This document shows, in pieces, positions 13,031 to 23,700 of a DNA stretch of 64,000 nucleotides. Position numbers and translations under genes: made by a program. This DNA comes from Vitellaria paradoxa (taxonomy: Eukaryota; Streptophyta; Magnoliopsida; Ericales; Sapotaceae), in contig CM034239.1 of assembly GCA_019916065.1 (NCBI GenBank), positions 42,920,663-42,984,662 on the forward strand, written 5' to 3'. Within the stretch, counting starts at the first letter, position 1; each line of letters opens with the position of its first letter. The notes beneath the pieces are model-generated. The model was not told where the DNA came from. It saw only the letters and a list, made by a program, of their open reading frames with translations, and ran no database searches.

Positions 13031-13829
13031 TATATTCGTACGTCCTCTGCTCATCGATGAACTACTACTCTGTCCTATTCCATCTCTAAAGTCTAAACAT
13101 TCTTATTGACCAGTTGAAATGTCCGACGGATACCACAGAAATGGAAAACGGGTCGCCGGCGGAGAGATGGGGTTGCCGGAGGAACGACGTTCAGCATAAG
13201 GCGCCGGCTAGTTCCACCAGAGGTGTTCTCAACCAGGTCATGGCGAATATCAATCAAGCAGACCCAAGGCCTGTAATCCCTCTTGGCTACGGCGACCCCC
13301 CGGCTTTCCCTTGCTTTCGAACAGCCGAAACTATTGACACATTCTTGAGAAAACGGGAGATGATTTCTTTTCCAAAACTATTGACACATTGAGAGTAGAT
13401 GTAGGCATCTGCTATGATAGAATTAAGAAGATCCCTTGCATTACTTGCCCAAGCAAACCTGAAGGTTCGATATGTTTGTAATGGTAAGAATGCAGACAGT
13501 TTGAGATTAACTTGTGATTCAAGTGGCTCAAAGATATATACTCTAACAAGAAGGGGGTGTTTTTATTTTAGGTGAAACTGAATCTATCACTGTTGAAAGA
13601 CATTAAATATGATATTGACTTCTAAAACAAGCTAGCTAAGGAGGAGTTTGTTGTTGTTCTGGCAGGTAAAAAGAAAACAATTTAAGATTCTAAAGTTAAT
13701 TTCACCATGCCACAAACGGTGGTTCTCTCTCTCTGTTCCTGTCTCTCTTAAATTAGTTCTGAGCTCTGGTGTTCATTTCTCTATCTGCTGGTCAACTGTT
13801 TAAGAAAGGGAATCTAATATGTCCGTGAG

Positions 13830-14205
13830 ATATTAACGCTGAGTGGGACCTTGATCCAGGGTTGTTTTAATTTCGTTCCAATAGTGCCCTTTTTCTTTAC
13901 CCAGAAGAAAGATGGAGCAAGGAGGATATGAAGCACTGCTGGGTAGACCATGGCTCCAACCAGGGTGCTTCATGACTGGGCTAATAAAAACAGTCTCAAG
14001 CAGGGGGATGATATTTTTGACAAAAGGTCAGGCGGGCTTAGGCTTCAAGGCAATGTGGATGCTAATCCATTTCCAGGGCACAAGGGAAAGGCGGGGGCGA
14101 ACATCATAAGCAGTGCTTGGTCGCCAAACTTCGAGGCTCCCCGACTACCATGTATTTTTTATTAAAAAGAGGGAAGCGAAAGCTGGTTTTTTATCCCTTT
14201 CTTGC
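13830..14205 (+). mobile_element. Insertion in pseudogene intron, possible retroelement protease fragment
   Basis: Comparison with TAT intron 6 (9431-9480) shows that this block, of higher GC content, is an insertion. One frame near 13930 reads LLGRPWLQ, which resembles the conserved LLGRPWL segment downstream of the retroelement protease active site, followed in an adjacent frame by VLHDWANK. It is too short and broken to classify, and no terminal repeats were recognised. Confidence 0.4.
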
Positions 14206-14358
14206 ATTATGCATTTAAGTTTGCAATTCCAGTTATTTATGTCGCAATGATCCCATTGGAATCGTATCTGCTTAAACTGTCATGCAGCAAAGCCTACACT
14301 TCCTCCTTTTTAGGTTGAAAAACCACACACATCAATTTGCTCCACTTCTTGACTTTAT

Positions 14359-14724
14359 TGTTGGGCCCACAAGTACTTGTAAAGCTCGCAACGGAAGCGC
14401 ACACACAAATAAGGAAAGAAAAAAATTTAGAGCACTCAACACAAGAATTTTTAACGTGGTTCGGTCCCTCAAAAGACCTACATCTACGATCCCAAAAAAA
14501 GGATAATATACTCAACTCAATATTAAACTATTACAATTTTTGCACGGACAAAATTGTAAAACTCTCTTCCACTCACACAACCCAAAAACCCAATTACACC
14601 CACACTTTGGTAACACGGGTTTTTAGTTGTGTCATTGGTACATATAACAACTATGGGAGAAGGAGCCAAGCCTCCCATTTTTTATTCCATCTCCCGATGT
14701 GGGATTTGGAGAGCTAACACAACA
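14359..14724. mobile_element. Solo LTR, 366 bp, 5-bp target duplication
   Basis: It begins TGTTGGGCCCAC and ends AACACAACA, the TG...CA ends expected of an LTR, and is flanked on both sides by TTTAT (14354-14358 and 14725-14729). Internal ACGTGGTTCGG resembles plant copia-type LTRs. There is no internal region, so this is a recombined solo LTR. The short reading frames in it are not genes. Confidence 0.8.
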
Positions 14725-15697
14725 TTTATATGCATTTACAGATTTCAAAAGCACACAGGAATGAAATATGAAACCTAGGCAAGAGCAAATTTTCTTGGCT
14801 CTTAGTAGGACGTAAAAGTTCTCGACATGGTTGTGGTCCATGTTATATTATAAATGATATAAAAAGTATTTTTTTTTAACCCTTTATTTGGCATATTTTC
14901 AGTTGGCCCTTTATTTCCCTGTGGCATATAGCTTTAGTTGTATCTTAATCCTCGGTTTTCCTAAGGGTTGAGGATTTAAAAGCATTTCATTTTTACAAAT
15001 TTTTTTGCGTAGTTCTACTGTTTGATTAGGATTCTATCCTATACGAGAACTGGGACAAATTAGTTTCATTTACTTGTACGTGGCTTTTTAACAATGCGCT
15101 TACATATTCCATTAGAGTATATTGCATTCTCCTTGTACATTGCAATTTGGTGGGTAATTTTGAACAAATCTAGCTAAAAATACTTAGCTAATTCTCTTTA
15201 AGATGTTGATGTTCTGCACAGCACCTAATGCTGTTAGGCTCTTATATATGTGTTTGCAAGCCCAATTTAAGGTTAGAACTGTGATGCTTGAATTTTGACC
15301 TTCTTGATATATTTTAAGCATAAATCACTTTAGCAGGAGAAATTTTGCTCGAGGGTTGTTTTAGTTCTCGCGTGATTCCCAGGCTGTGAATTTTTTCAAA
15401 TTGCTTTCTCAATCGCAATGGTTTAGAGCTTTACAAAACTTTACAAAATTTTATAAATTTCGATAAAATTTAAAATTTCTATTTACTGTACAAATTACAA
15501 GATTATAACTCTTATAAATTTAGACTAATTTTTACAACTTTAAATATACTCCGCATCTAATCACACCCCTTGTTTGTAGGGGTTGTCATAGAACTAAAAA
15601 TTGGCGCCGCGTTACATTTGCTATTGATCCATCATTGCCTAAAGAAGGCCTTGGGGGGATGCAATCTTTCTGCCTAAGGCACACCAAGAAGCAATAG

Positions 15698-18200
15698 GAT
15701 AAATGTTATTTCCTTCATCTCGCTAGCGGCTCTGGAATTCTACTACTACGTCTCTTTGGGTTACCACAAAATTTCAAAGTTGTGATGTGGGTCATAAAAA
15801 GTGTTGATCAAGATGGGCGTTGATCTCACGTTTTATTTGAAGTTGTTGTAATAATATGTTTGACATTTAAGTCTTTAAAATTAATTCTTGTGCTCCTATA
15901 TACAACTATGGGTGGATAATATTGTAAATGTTGATTAATATCGGCTGTCGATCTCACGTTTCGTCTGTAGTTGTTGTAATAATGTATTTAACATTCAAGT
16001 CCTTAAAGTTAATTCTTGTGTTTCCCTGTAAAACTATGATGGGATGTTGGATCTTATGCTTCCTTTTTTGTTGTTACTTTCTAATATTATCGAAGTATGT
16101 ATATCTATATATATTTTCACATCCTTGTAGTGTGGTGACTAAACATGGTTTCTGTTTGTGTTTGTTTTCAAAGTTGAGTGATTCTAAATATACAAAATTG
16201 TCGAATAGAATTTGTACTTAGAATCTGGTGGCAATAGCATTTGATGTATGGTATGAAAACTAGTCGCATGGTATGAAAATTCTGGGTCAATAATTTTGTA
16301 CCCTGCCGTGTTTGTTTGCATAATATAGGGAGGAGGATTGGTGCGATCGGAGATTAAGAGGGTATTTCAAGTGCTAAAAAATTAAATTTATTTGCATTTT
16401 TTGTCCTAATGCTGTCATGTTACATTGATAAAAATTTGTAAAAGTTAGAAAAAATTAGAATTTTTTTTTTTGGTTAAGAAAGTTGGAGCTCCAAACAAAC
16501 CCTAAGGCTCCATTTGGAGCTATAACTTTTTCCAATAAATTTATCAATTTTCTTGCTTAAACTTTTTTTTTTTAATTTTCTTCTTAAACTTTTTTTTAAT
16601 TTTCTTCAACTTTCTCTAAAAAAAAAAATCTTTAACCTTATCCAATTTTTTCTTTCCGTAATGGAGCCTCAAAATTTTTTTAAAAATTTCAAAATTTTTT
16701 AATTTTCTCTAATTAAGTTTCGTCATTTGTCACTTTTACATTATTTCAACACTATTTTTTAATTTTTTAAAACTTTTTCAGAATTTCAAACATCCCTTAG
16801 TTTATCAAACACCCTCTAAATTAGTAGAACACATTTGCCCTATGTTTGATATAAATAATCGGTCCAAATTTCAAGTCCAATTGGATATCACATCCCTTAA
16901 AATGAGGAATATAATATCTTATAAGGAAATTAGAAAAAAATGACATATCTCTTCTATTGAATTTGTATCCGCTAAGATATAAATGTTTAAAATTATTTTA
17001 TGTCGAATTAATCTATTATCCTATTTCATGAAATTGAGGCCTTGATCTAGTGGTAATACTGCTCAATGACACCCCTTCAAGCTTCATCCAGTTTTAAATT
17101 TGAATATCATCCTATTTCATATTTCATTGCATTATTTATTCTAACTGAATGAATTTCATTCAAGGGTTTTGGCTTTCGATTATAGAAATTAAACTTTTAC
17201 TCTTTAAAATTTTTATAACGTGTAAATTCTATGCTATAAAATTTTCATTAACATAGGGGTGTTTGGAAGTAAAAAAAACTCCAAAAAAACTCAATTTTTG
17301 GGGTTGATATGATGTAAAAATGATAAGTGATAAATTTTGATTGGAGGAATTTGAAACTTTTTGAACTTTTTTGAGTTTTTTTTTTTTTTTTGCTTCCAAA
17401 CGACCTCATAGTCTTCGAAAACTCGGACTCTTGAGCGAAATGATTCGATCGTCCATCAATCAAAAAATATACTAAATATTACATATAAATTAAATTTAAT
17501 AATAAGAGTTTGTTTAAAAATCTAAAATTTGTTAAAAATATATATTGTAATGATTTTGTTAATTTATAAAAAAAAAAACTACATAAGCAATTAGATAGTG
17601 TATTTAAAAAGAAAAGTGATTTTTAATTTTTAAAAAGTAAAAATAATTAACCAATAATTTCAAATTATAAGAATAATTGAACATGTTAAACGATTGAGGA
17701 TGGGTTTTATCTTAATTACTAATTTAAAAAAATCCGTGGGATCATGGAAGATTCAGTCAATAAGGGTGCAAAAGTATGGTTTATCCTAATTACATAAAAT
17801 TAATGACGAAATTAGAGGATGATTTATGCACAGTCATTTCATCGACCGGCTCATATTCGTCCTAGAGTGCATCATCAACGGTTGTATGTGATCATATATC
17901 AATAATTTCATCATTTGTAAAGATCACATATCAATGATGTCATCTGTGATGGCCACGTGATGTGGGTCGGGTCCAGTGACGTAGTAAACCTAAAACCCGT
18001 GGCCCACCAAAGACCCGCACCAACGGATCTTCTTACCGTTGCTAATGTCGGACCCACCTCTTCCGGCGTAAAAAATTCAAAAATCACTCACTCCCCCCAA
18101 CGGTTCTTATTAAGCCACAAAAACCCTCAAAACCTCTGTTCCTCTCCTCTGCTTCTATCTCGCTCAAAATCGAAACAAACTCGCAATCTAAGCACAGAAA
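15698..18200. other. Spacer between the TAT pseudogene and the reticulon gene
   Basis: To about 16260 the DNA is still the duplicated TAT 3' flank. Beyond that it is AT-rich with poly-T and poly-A tracts. A short MITE-like element with ends GGGGTGTTTGGAAG and CTTCCAAACGACCTC lies at 17256-17407, flanked by ATA on both sides. No gene was seen until the reticulon leader near 18100. Confidence 0.6.
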
Positions 18201-18211
18201 CAAGCTAATCC

Positions 18212-19014
18212 ATGGATTCAACCCCTCACTCTTCTAAACCCGAGCCCCGGATTCAGATCAAATCGGCCTCTCGTCTAGCTAGGATCACCCATTTCGACGG
18301 CGGACGAGACGGCGCCACTCAGCTCTCTCTCGATTTGGCTCCTTCTTCGCCAAAGATCTTCACTACATCACCGTCTCCCAGACCCGAAAACTCTCTCCCT
18401 CTGCGGGAGCTTCTGCTTCTTTCGCCCTCCCCTCACCGAAGATCGCGGACCCGTCTCGTGGAGAGGCTCGACATTGCTGAAGAGCCCGTTGAACCAACAA
18501 CCGGCTCGCGCCGGCGATGCAAGAACAGAAATGGGTCGACGGGTGTACTGGGTTGTGCTTCACCCAGGAATGGTCGAAGGTCACGGCGGCGGTTGGAGGC
18601 CGAAGCTCGAGATGAGAGGGATTTGGGTGTGGCGGAAGAAATCGTTAAGGTTAGAAAGAGGCGGCACAGTGGTCGATCCAAGAAGGATAAGCTCAGCTTG
18701 GTACCTTCAGTTCCATCCCCAAGTATGTTTCAGCTGTTATAAATTACTGATTCATTTGATCACTTCCCCCCCCCCCCCTTTTCTATGTTTATAAATTGGA
18801 AATTTGAATTATTGACAATCTTTGTTTGGGTGTTGATTTTTGGATTTAAGACACAAATGATGTGGAGAGGTGTAATCTGGATCAAATTGGACAGCTGATA
18901 ACTGATCTGATTATGTGGAATGATGTTTCAAAATCAAGCCTTTGGTTTGGTTTAGGGTCAATCTGTTTCCTTTCTTCTTGCTTTGCAAGTGGACTTAGCT
19001 TTAGGTTTGTAATC

Positions 19015-19045
<31 letters not shown>

Positions 19046-22000
19046 CCCCTCTCTCTGAGAGTTTAGTTTTGATCTATATAATATCTGAAAGTTTCCTTAT
19101 AATGTGTTTGTAGCATCTTCTCTTTGATGTCTCAATTGGGCCTTTTGGTTTTGGTACTGTCATTCTTCTCCAATTCAATCTGCCAAAGGTAAAACTCTCC
19201 CATTTTCATCTATTGTCTTTGTTTAGATCTTATATTTCCGTTCTCTGTAAGTGCGCCTGAATGATCAATTGACAGGGGTAATGGTGAAAACAAGCTTGAA
19301 TTTAAGCTGAAAGAAGATGACATATTGCGGCTTGCTAGAGTGATCCTTCCAACAGTAAACCTTGCAATTTCTAAAACAAGAGAGCTATTTTCAGGGGAAC
19401 CAACCATGACCCTCAAAGTAATATAGCATAACATTAAGCTATATATATTCAACCTACTCTTTCAAATTACAGAATGGGTACTCAAATTCACCCTTTTGTC
19501 TGGGTATTATTAGGTTGCTCCATTTCTACTTATAGGAGCCGAGTATGGCCATCTCATGACCCTTCGAAGGCTTTGGGCACTTGGTAAGAAGACTACTATT
19601 GTACACTACTTCAATCCCTCTATGAACTCTATCAAACAAATGAACCCCCCCCCCTTTTTTAAATCATTTTGCTTAAAACTCTATACTAATTTTAGCAAAA
19701 CTTACCAGGGTTTTTTATTAGCTTTACCGGTCCCAAACTATACTTGCGTTTCTGTGATCAGATAAAAAGTAAAGGTAATACGAAATCCTACCTTACAATT
19801 TACATACATATATTCTGTCTAAATTCACTCAAAATTGAAGTCTTATTAGGGGTGTTTTGGATAAAACAGTTGATTACATGAAGAGATGGGTTTTGGAGGC
19901 ATGGGGTACTTGTTCTCACAAGAAGATCATAGCTGCATCAGCAGTCACAGCCTTTTGGAATCTGACAAGCATTAGAACACGGATATTTGCAGGTAAATTT
20001 TACTATTTATGACTACAAACTTGAAATATACTTACTAGGGTGTGTTTGGTTTAACAAAAAACACCAAAAAAATTTTAATTTTTATCAACTTTTTCTATTT
20101 TCTCTAATTAAATTTTAGGGTTAATTGTCTTTACACTTCCTATATTTAGGCTCATTTTCACTTTTACCTCATCAACTCCATAAATGTACACTAATATCTC
20201 TTATACTGTACACAAAAGTACAATAATAGACGAAATCATTGAAGTTAACAGTGTACACAAAAGTACAATAATAGACGAAATCATTGAAGTTAACAGTATG
20301 TGTACTTCACGTTTAGAATAAGTACAGGTGTGCTATATACCCCATAAAAATATGTGGTGAATGGATGAAAATACCCTTCTTCCTCATCGTTTTGTGGCTG
20401 CGAAACTTCAATGCTTCACGTCATTATGCTGCTGCAATGCAGAATGCTGAACACAAATCCAATTGGGTTCAAGAATTATAAACTGGAAAAGCTCTCCCTT
20501 TCTCTATTGCTCTCACTGGGTTTACCTATCAAGAGGGTTTTGAGTGTTTGGGAGTAAACCCAGATGGGTCTGAGAGACAATAATGAAGAAGGAAAGAGAG
20601 AAAGAAGATGAGAGACAAGGGGTTGGAGGTGGGTTTGATCTATCTCTTTGATTTGAAAATTGTCTCAGACCCTGTTTTGAAAGAATTGAATTTGGATTTG
20701 AAGGTGGGTTTGATCTATCTTTAGATTGGATCATAGTTTTAAAAACCGAACCGAACCGGCCGGTTCAACCGGGGACCGGTCCAAGAAACGGTCCTGTCCA
20801 CAGGTAAAACCCAATGGACTGTTAAACTGGCCTAAAACCGGTGACCCACTGGTTCAACCGGTGAACCGGTGAACCAATGTCGGTTTTGCTGGTTGAATCG
20901 GGCCATTTTTTTTTTTTAATTTTTTTGAATGATAAAATAAATAAACTAACATGCACTAGCCTAGAATCGAACCTGAGACTATTTTGTGGTAAAGTACTAT
21001 TATCTCACTGAACCACTGATACTTGTTGTTTCTTATTTTTGCTTAGTTTTACTTATATAATAAATTAGTTTTAAGTGATTTTATTTTACAACACATTTTG
21101 TTTACACTTTTTATTAGTAAAACAAAATAGAGTAGAATAATATGTAAAAAAATATAAGTTTTTAAAATTATTATATAATTTTAACATATTTTTATATTTT
21201 ATTTATATATTTAAATATATTTATGACGTCACGGTTCAACTCCGGTTTAATTCCAGTTGAACCACTAACCCGTGACCCGGTTGCTTTTCCGGTTCGATGA
21301 ACAGGCCGGTTTTTAAAACATTGGATTGGATACATATAAAATTTTGTATATACATATATACATACAAACGAATTATATATATATCAAATCTGAATTTGCC
21401 ATAAATCTCCACCAAATGACAGAACATGTTCTATATATACATGTATATCATTTGATTTGGTGGATTTTCTACAAATCTTAATCAAATCACAAACAATTTT
21501 ATGTATGCATACATATCAAATCTATTTTAGTAGATTTGCTATAAATTTCCACCAAATCACAAAATGGGTTTGCCACAGGCAAAATCCTAGTTTTCCTTCC
21601 TCGGCTATGGTGAAGGACAACTCCATACACTCATTTGATTTTGAGAAAAAAAATCCTATATTTTGGGATTTAGAAGCTTTTCGACAGGTTTGAAAGTGTA
21701 TTGACTTGAAGTATTGAAACTTCGCAACAACAGAACGAAGGGGTATTTTTGACTTTTTAGCACTTAACGTAATGGCGTCTTTTGTTATATTTTTTTGTAC
21801 AGTATAAGGAAGTATTAGTACACAGTTATAAAGTTGAGAGAATAAAAGTGAAAATATGTCTAAGTACAAGGGTGTAAAGGCAATTAACCTTAAATTTTAT
21901 CACATCACTTTTACATCATTTTTTTTTTGGGGGGGGGGATCCAAACACCATTTTATTATTGTTGTTACTAATTAGAAACCATAACATGTCTGTGACTAAT

Positions 22001-22146
22001 ACAGTTTCACTGTTGTTGGCTCTTCATATGTAGCTTTCATATTTCTGGTAGTGCTTCGATACTGCAGGCAACATTCAGGAACAAAATTGGAAGAAGAAGA
22101 AGAAGAAGGACAACAGCAACAGGCATTGGTTGTAGTAGAGAAGTAG
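18212..22146 (+). CDS. Reticulon-like protein with long N-terminal extension, 8 exons, 417 aa
   Basis: ER membrane protein; reticulons insert as wedge hairpins and curve tubular ER. Exons: 18212-18722, 18851-19004, 19114-19188, 19276-19417, 19514-19583, 19709-19774, 19870-19992, 22034-22146. Phases agree and the total is 1254 nt. Exon 1 encodes a basic, Ser/Pro/Arg-rich region of about 170 residues opening MDSTPHSSK, typical of the extended plant RTNLB17/18/21 subgroup. The reticulon domain starts near residue 185 with LITDLIMWNDVSKSS and has hydrophobic spans around WFGLGSICFLSSC, GLLVLVLSFF, FLLIGAEYGHL, FFISF and IFLVVLRYC. The tail has six consecutive Glu from a GAA repeat and ends in VVVEK. 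Introns 1-6 are short, while intron 7 is 2 kb because of nested transposons. No stop or frameshift was found. Confidence 0.88.
20118..21889. mobile_element. Non-autonomous Mutator-like TIR element nested in the MITE
   Basis: Left end GGGTTAATTG-TCTTTACAC and right end GTGTAAAGG-CAATTAACC are inverted copies that extend for about 50 bp with mismatches. Flanks are TTAAATTTTA on both sides (20108-20117 and 21890-21899), a 10-bp target duplication, which fits Mutator-like elements (usually 9-11 bp). No transposase frame is present. A 45-bp direct duplication lies at 20207-20296. Confidence 0.75.
20736..21319. mobile_element. Innermost TIR element with CCGGTT-rich ends
   Basis: Ends GTTTTAAAAACCG and CGGTTTTTAAAAC are perfect inverted copies, followed inward by repeated CCGGTT and GAACCGG blocks on both sides. 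Flanking 11-bp sequences ATTGGATCATA and ATTGGATTGGA match at 8 positions, a degraded target duplication. The centre, read on the - strand, contains tRNA-like promoter boxes (about 20963-21018). It sits inside the Mutator-like element and is therefore the youngest of the three insertions. Confidence 0.65.
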
Positions 22147-23700
22147 TAACTTGGTCTGCTTTTCTTCACCATTTTCACACGCTTTGTTGCTTTCTTCAAG
22201 TGGATGGACAAGGATATATATATATATTTACACACATTTTTTTTTTGATTTGATGTTGGCTCATAGTGGGATTATTGATCCTTTTTTCCCTGTATAAAAT
22301 AAGCACCCAACATCTGATGTACTTGCATTTTCCCTTGATTGATACAAACAAAGAGTGTGCCACTATGAATAAATAAATAAATAAATAACCTGCCTTTCTT
22401 GAAATAGTGAATGAATATGTGATCCCTACCATGTAATTTGATTTCACTTCATATGAGTTATAAATTACAGAGTTGATTTCATGAATGAAAAGGAGAGTTA
22501 AGAATGAGTTATAAATTAATGAGTTGTTTTTATATAATTAATTAATTAAACGGAGATAAAAATGAAAAGGAGAGGCTGACATTGAGGTCGTTTAAATATA
22601 TTCATATTTTTTTAATTCAGAAAAATAATAAATAAAAACATAAATATTGCTAAACTACTAAATTTTAATTCAACAATTTCTAGTTACAAATTACTGAACT
22701 GACATAATTTACTATGTCGCCTCAAATCCGACAAAAATATGCCTAAAAAACAACTATATAACAATTTTATGCTTGCCCTGATTCTTATTCAATTATTAAA
22801 TACTTAGCAAAAAAATTATTTAATTATTAATTAATAGGATATCACTCCCTTATCAAGGACTTTTACGTTGGGGCATTAAAAAAATAAACTAAGGAAATCA
22901 AATACAGTAAAAGAAAATATAGAATAATCTAATATGATTTCTTTCATACAAAGAAAATGTAAACAATATCTGATATTAACCAAAACGTTTTCTACTCCAA
23001 AAAATTGTAAAGAAATTTGGATAATACAATTTTTGGCTATTAAAATAATACAAAAAATGAGAACAAAATTGTTATTTGTGCTTAAAAAATAAAAAAAAAA
23101 TTGTTATTTGCTTTTTGGTAAGTCGCACTCTTTTTTTTTTGGGATTGGGTGAAAAATAGATAATCCTACTTTACTTTGAATAGATAATCCCTCATGATTT
23201 GAATAAAAATATAAAATTCATAGAATTCATTAAATTAGATTAGATTAGATATCTCACATATCAAAATTAGCTGAAGAAAAAATTTTCAACAAAAATTGAT
23301 TTATAGAAATATACATTTATCCATTTTTACTTTAAAATAAAACATTTCTTTCTTTTTTTTTTTAAAGTAAGTCCATACAAAATTTATTGATTAATTTTTC
23401 TTTAGTTTCGTCGACGATTCTTTTCTACAAAATAGCCTACACAGCATGCAAGGCACAAATTTAGTTGAATTTAATAAATTTTGTTAATTTTGCACTTTTA
23501 ATCTAAATAACAACGAGATTATGTATTTTTTTATTAAATTCTAAAGGAACAAAGTATAATTTTAGTATAAATAATTTTATTTTTGATAATTAATTTTAGT
23601 ATAAATAAAGGTGTCCATTTCATTAGAGTTAATTTGTGATTTTTGGTTTCTACTAAAATTAAACAAAAATAAAAGCGCATATAATTTTTGTTTAGAAATT
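22147..23700. other. AT-rich spacer between the reticulon and OB-fold genes
   Basis: The 3' flank of the reticulon gene is followed by AT-rich DNA with several A and T runs. No exon of the downstream OB-fold gene could be found here even though its 5' exons should lie upstream. Short reading frames on either strand lack recognisable features. Confidence 0.55.

Larger units (their letters stand above)
13114..15697 (+). pseudogene. Decayed tandem copy of tyrosine aminotransferase
   Basis: The promoter, leader and first half of exon 1 match the intact gene, starting at the equivalent ATG at 13141. After the residues CFRTAE near 13330 the sequence jumps into the middle of the exon 5 equivalent, deleting the rest of exon 1, introns 1-4 and exons 2-4. 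The lysine-bearing exon is therefore gone. Exon 6 equivalent (about 13572-13666) has an in-frame TAA at a Cys position, and exon 7 equivalent (about 15580-15697) has small changes. The open frame from 13114 would give a 92-residue chimera that shifts into the wrong frame of exon 5. No functional aminotransferase can be made; a short transcript is possible because the promoter block is retained. Confidence 0.9.
20038..21949. mobile_element. Outer MITE-like element in reticulon intron 7, split by a later insertion
   Basis: Terminal sequences GGGTGTGTTTGG (20038-20049) and CCAAACACC (21941-21949) form inverted ends like other GGTGTTTGG elements in this window. The two halves together are only about 140 bp. 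They are separated by the 1.77 kb element described next, so this was the host of the later insertion. A ten-G run lies just inside the right end. Confidence 0.5.

Noticed and set aside
14337..14717. 126-residue open frame
   Set aside because: It lies almost entirely inside the solo LTR with TTTAT target duplication and has no protein similarity.
17036..17110. Possible tRNA or SINE (TGATCTAGTGGTAATACT)
   Set aside because: An A-box-like phrase is present but no convincing B-box or cloverleaf follows, so it is too weak to report as a feature.
18474..18794. 106-residue frame overlapping reticulon exon 1
   Set aside because: It is an alternative frame of the GC-rich first exon; the frame at 18212 joins to the reticulon domain with correct phase and this one does not.
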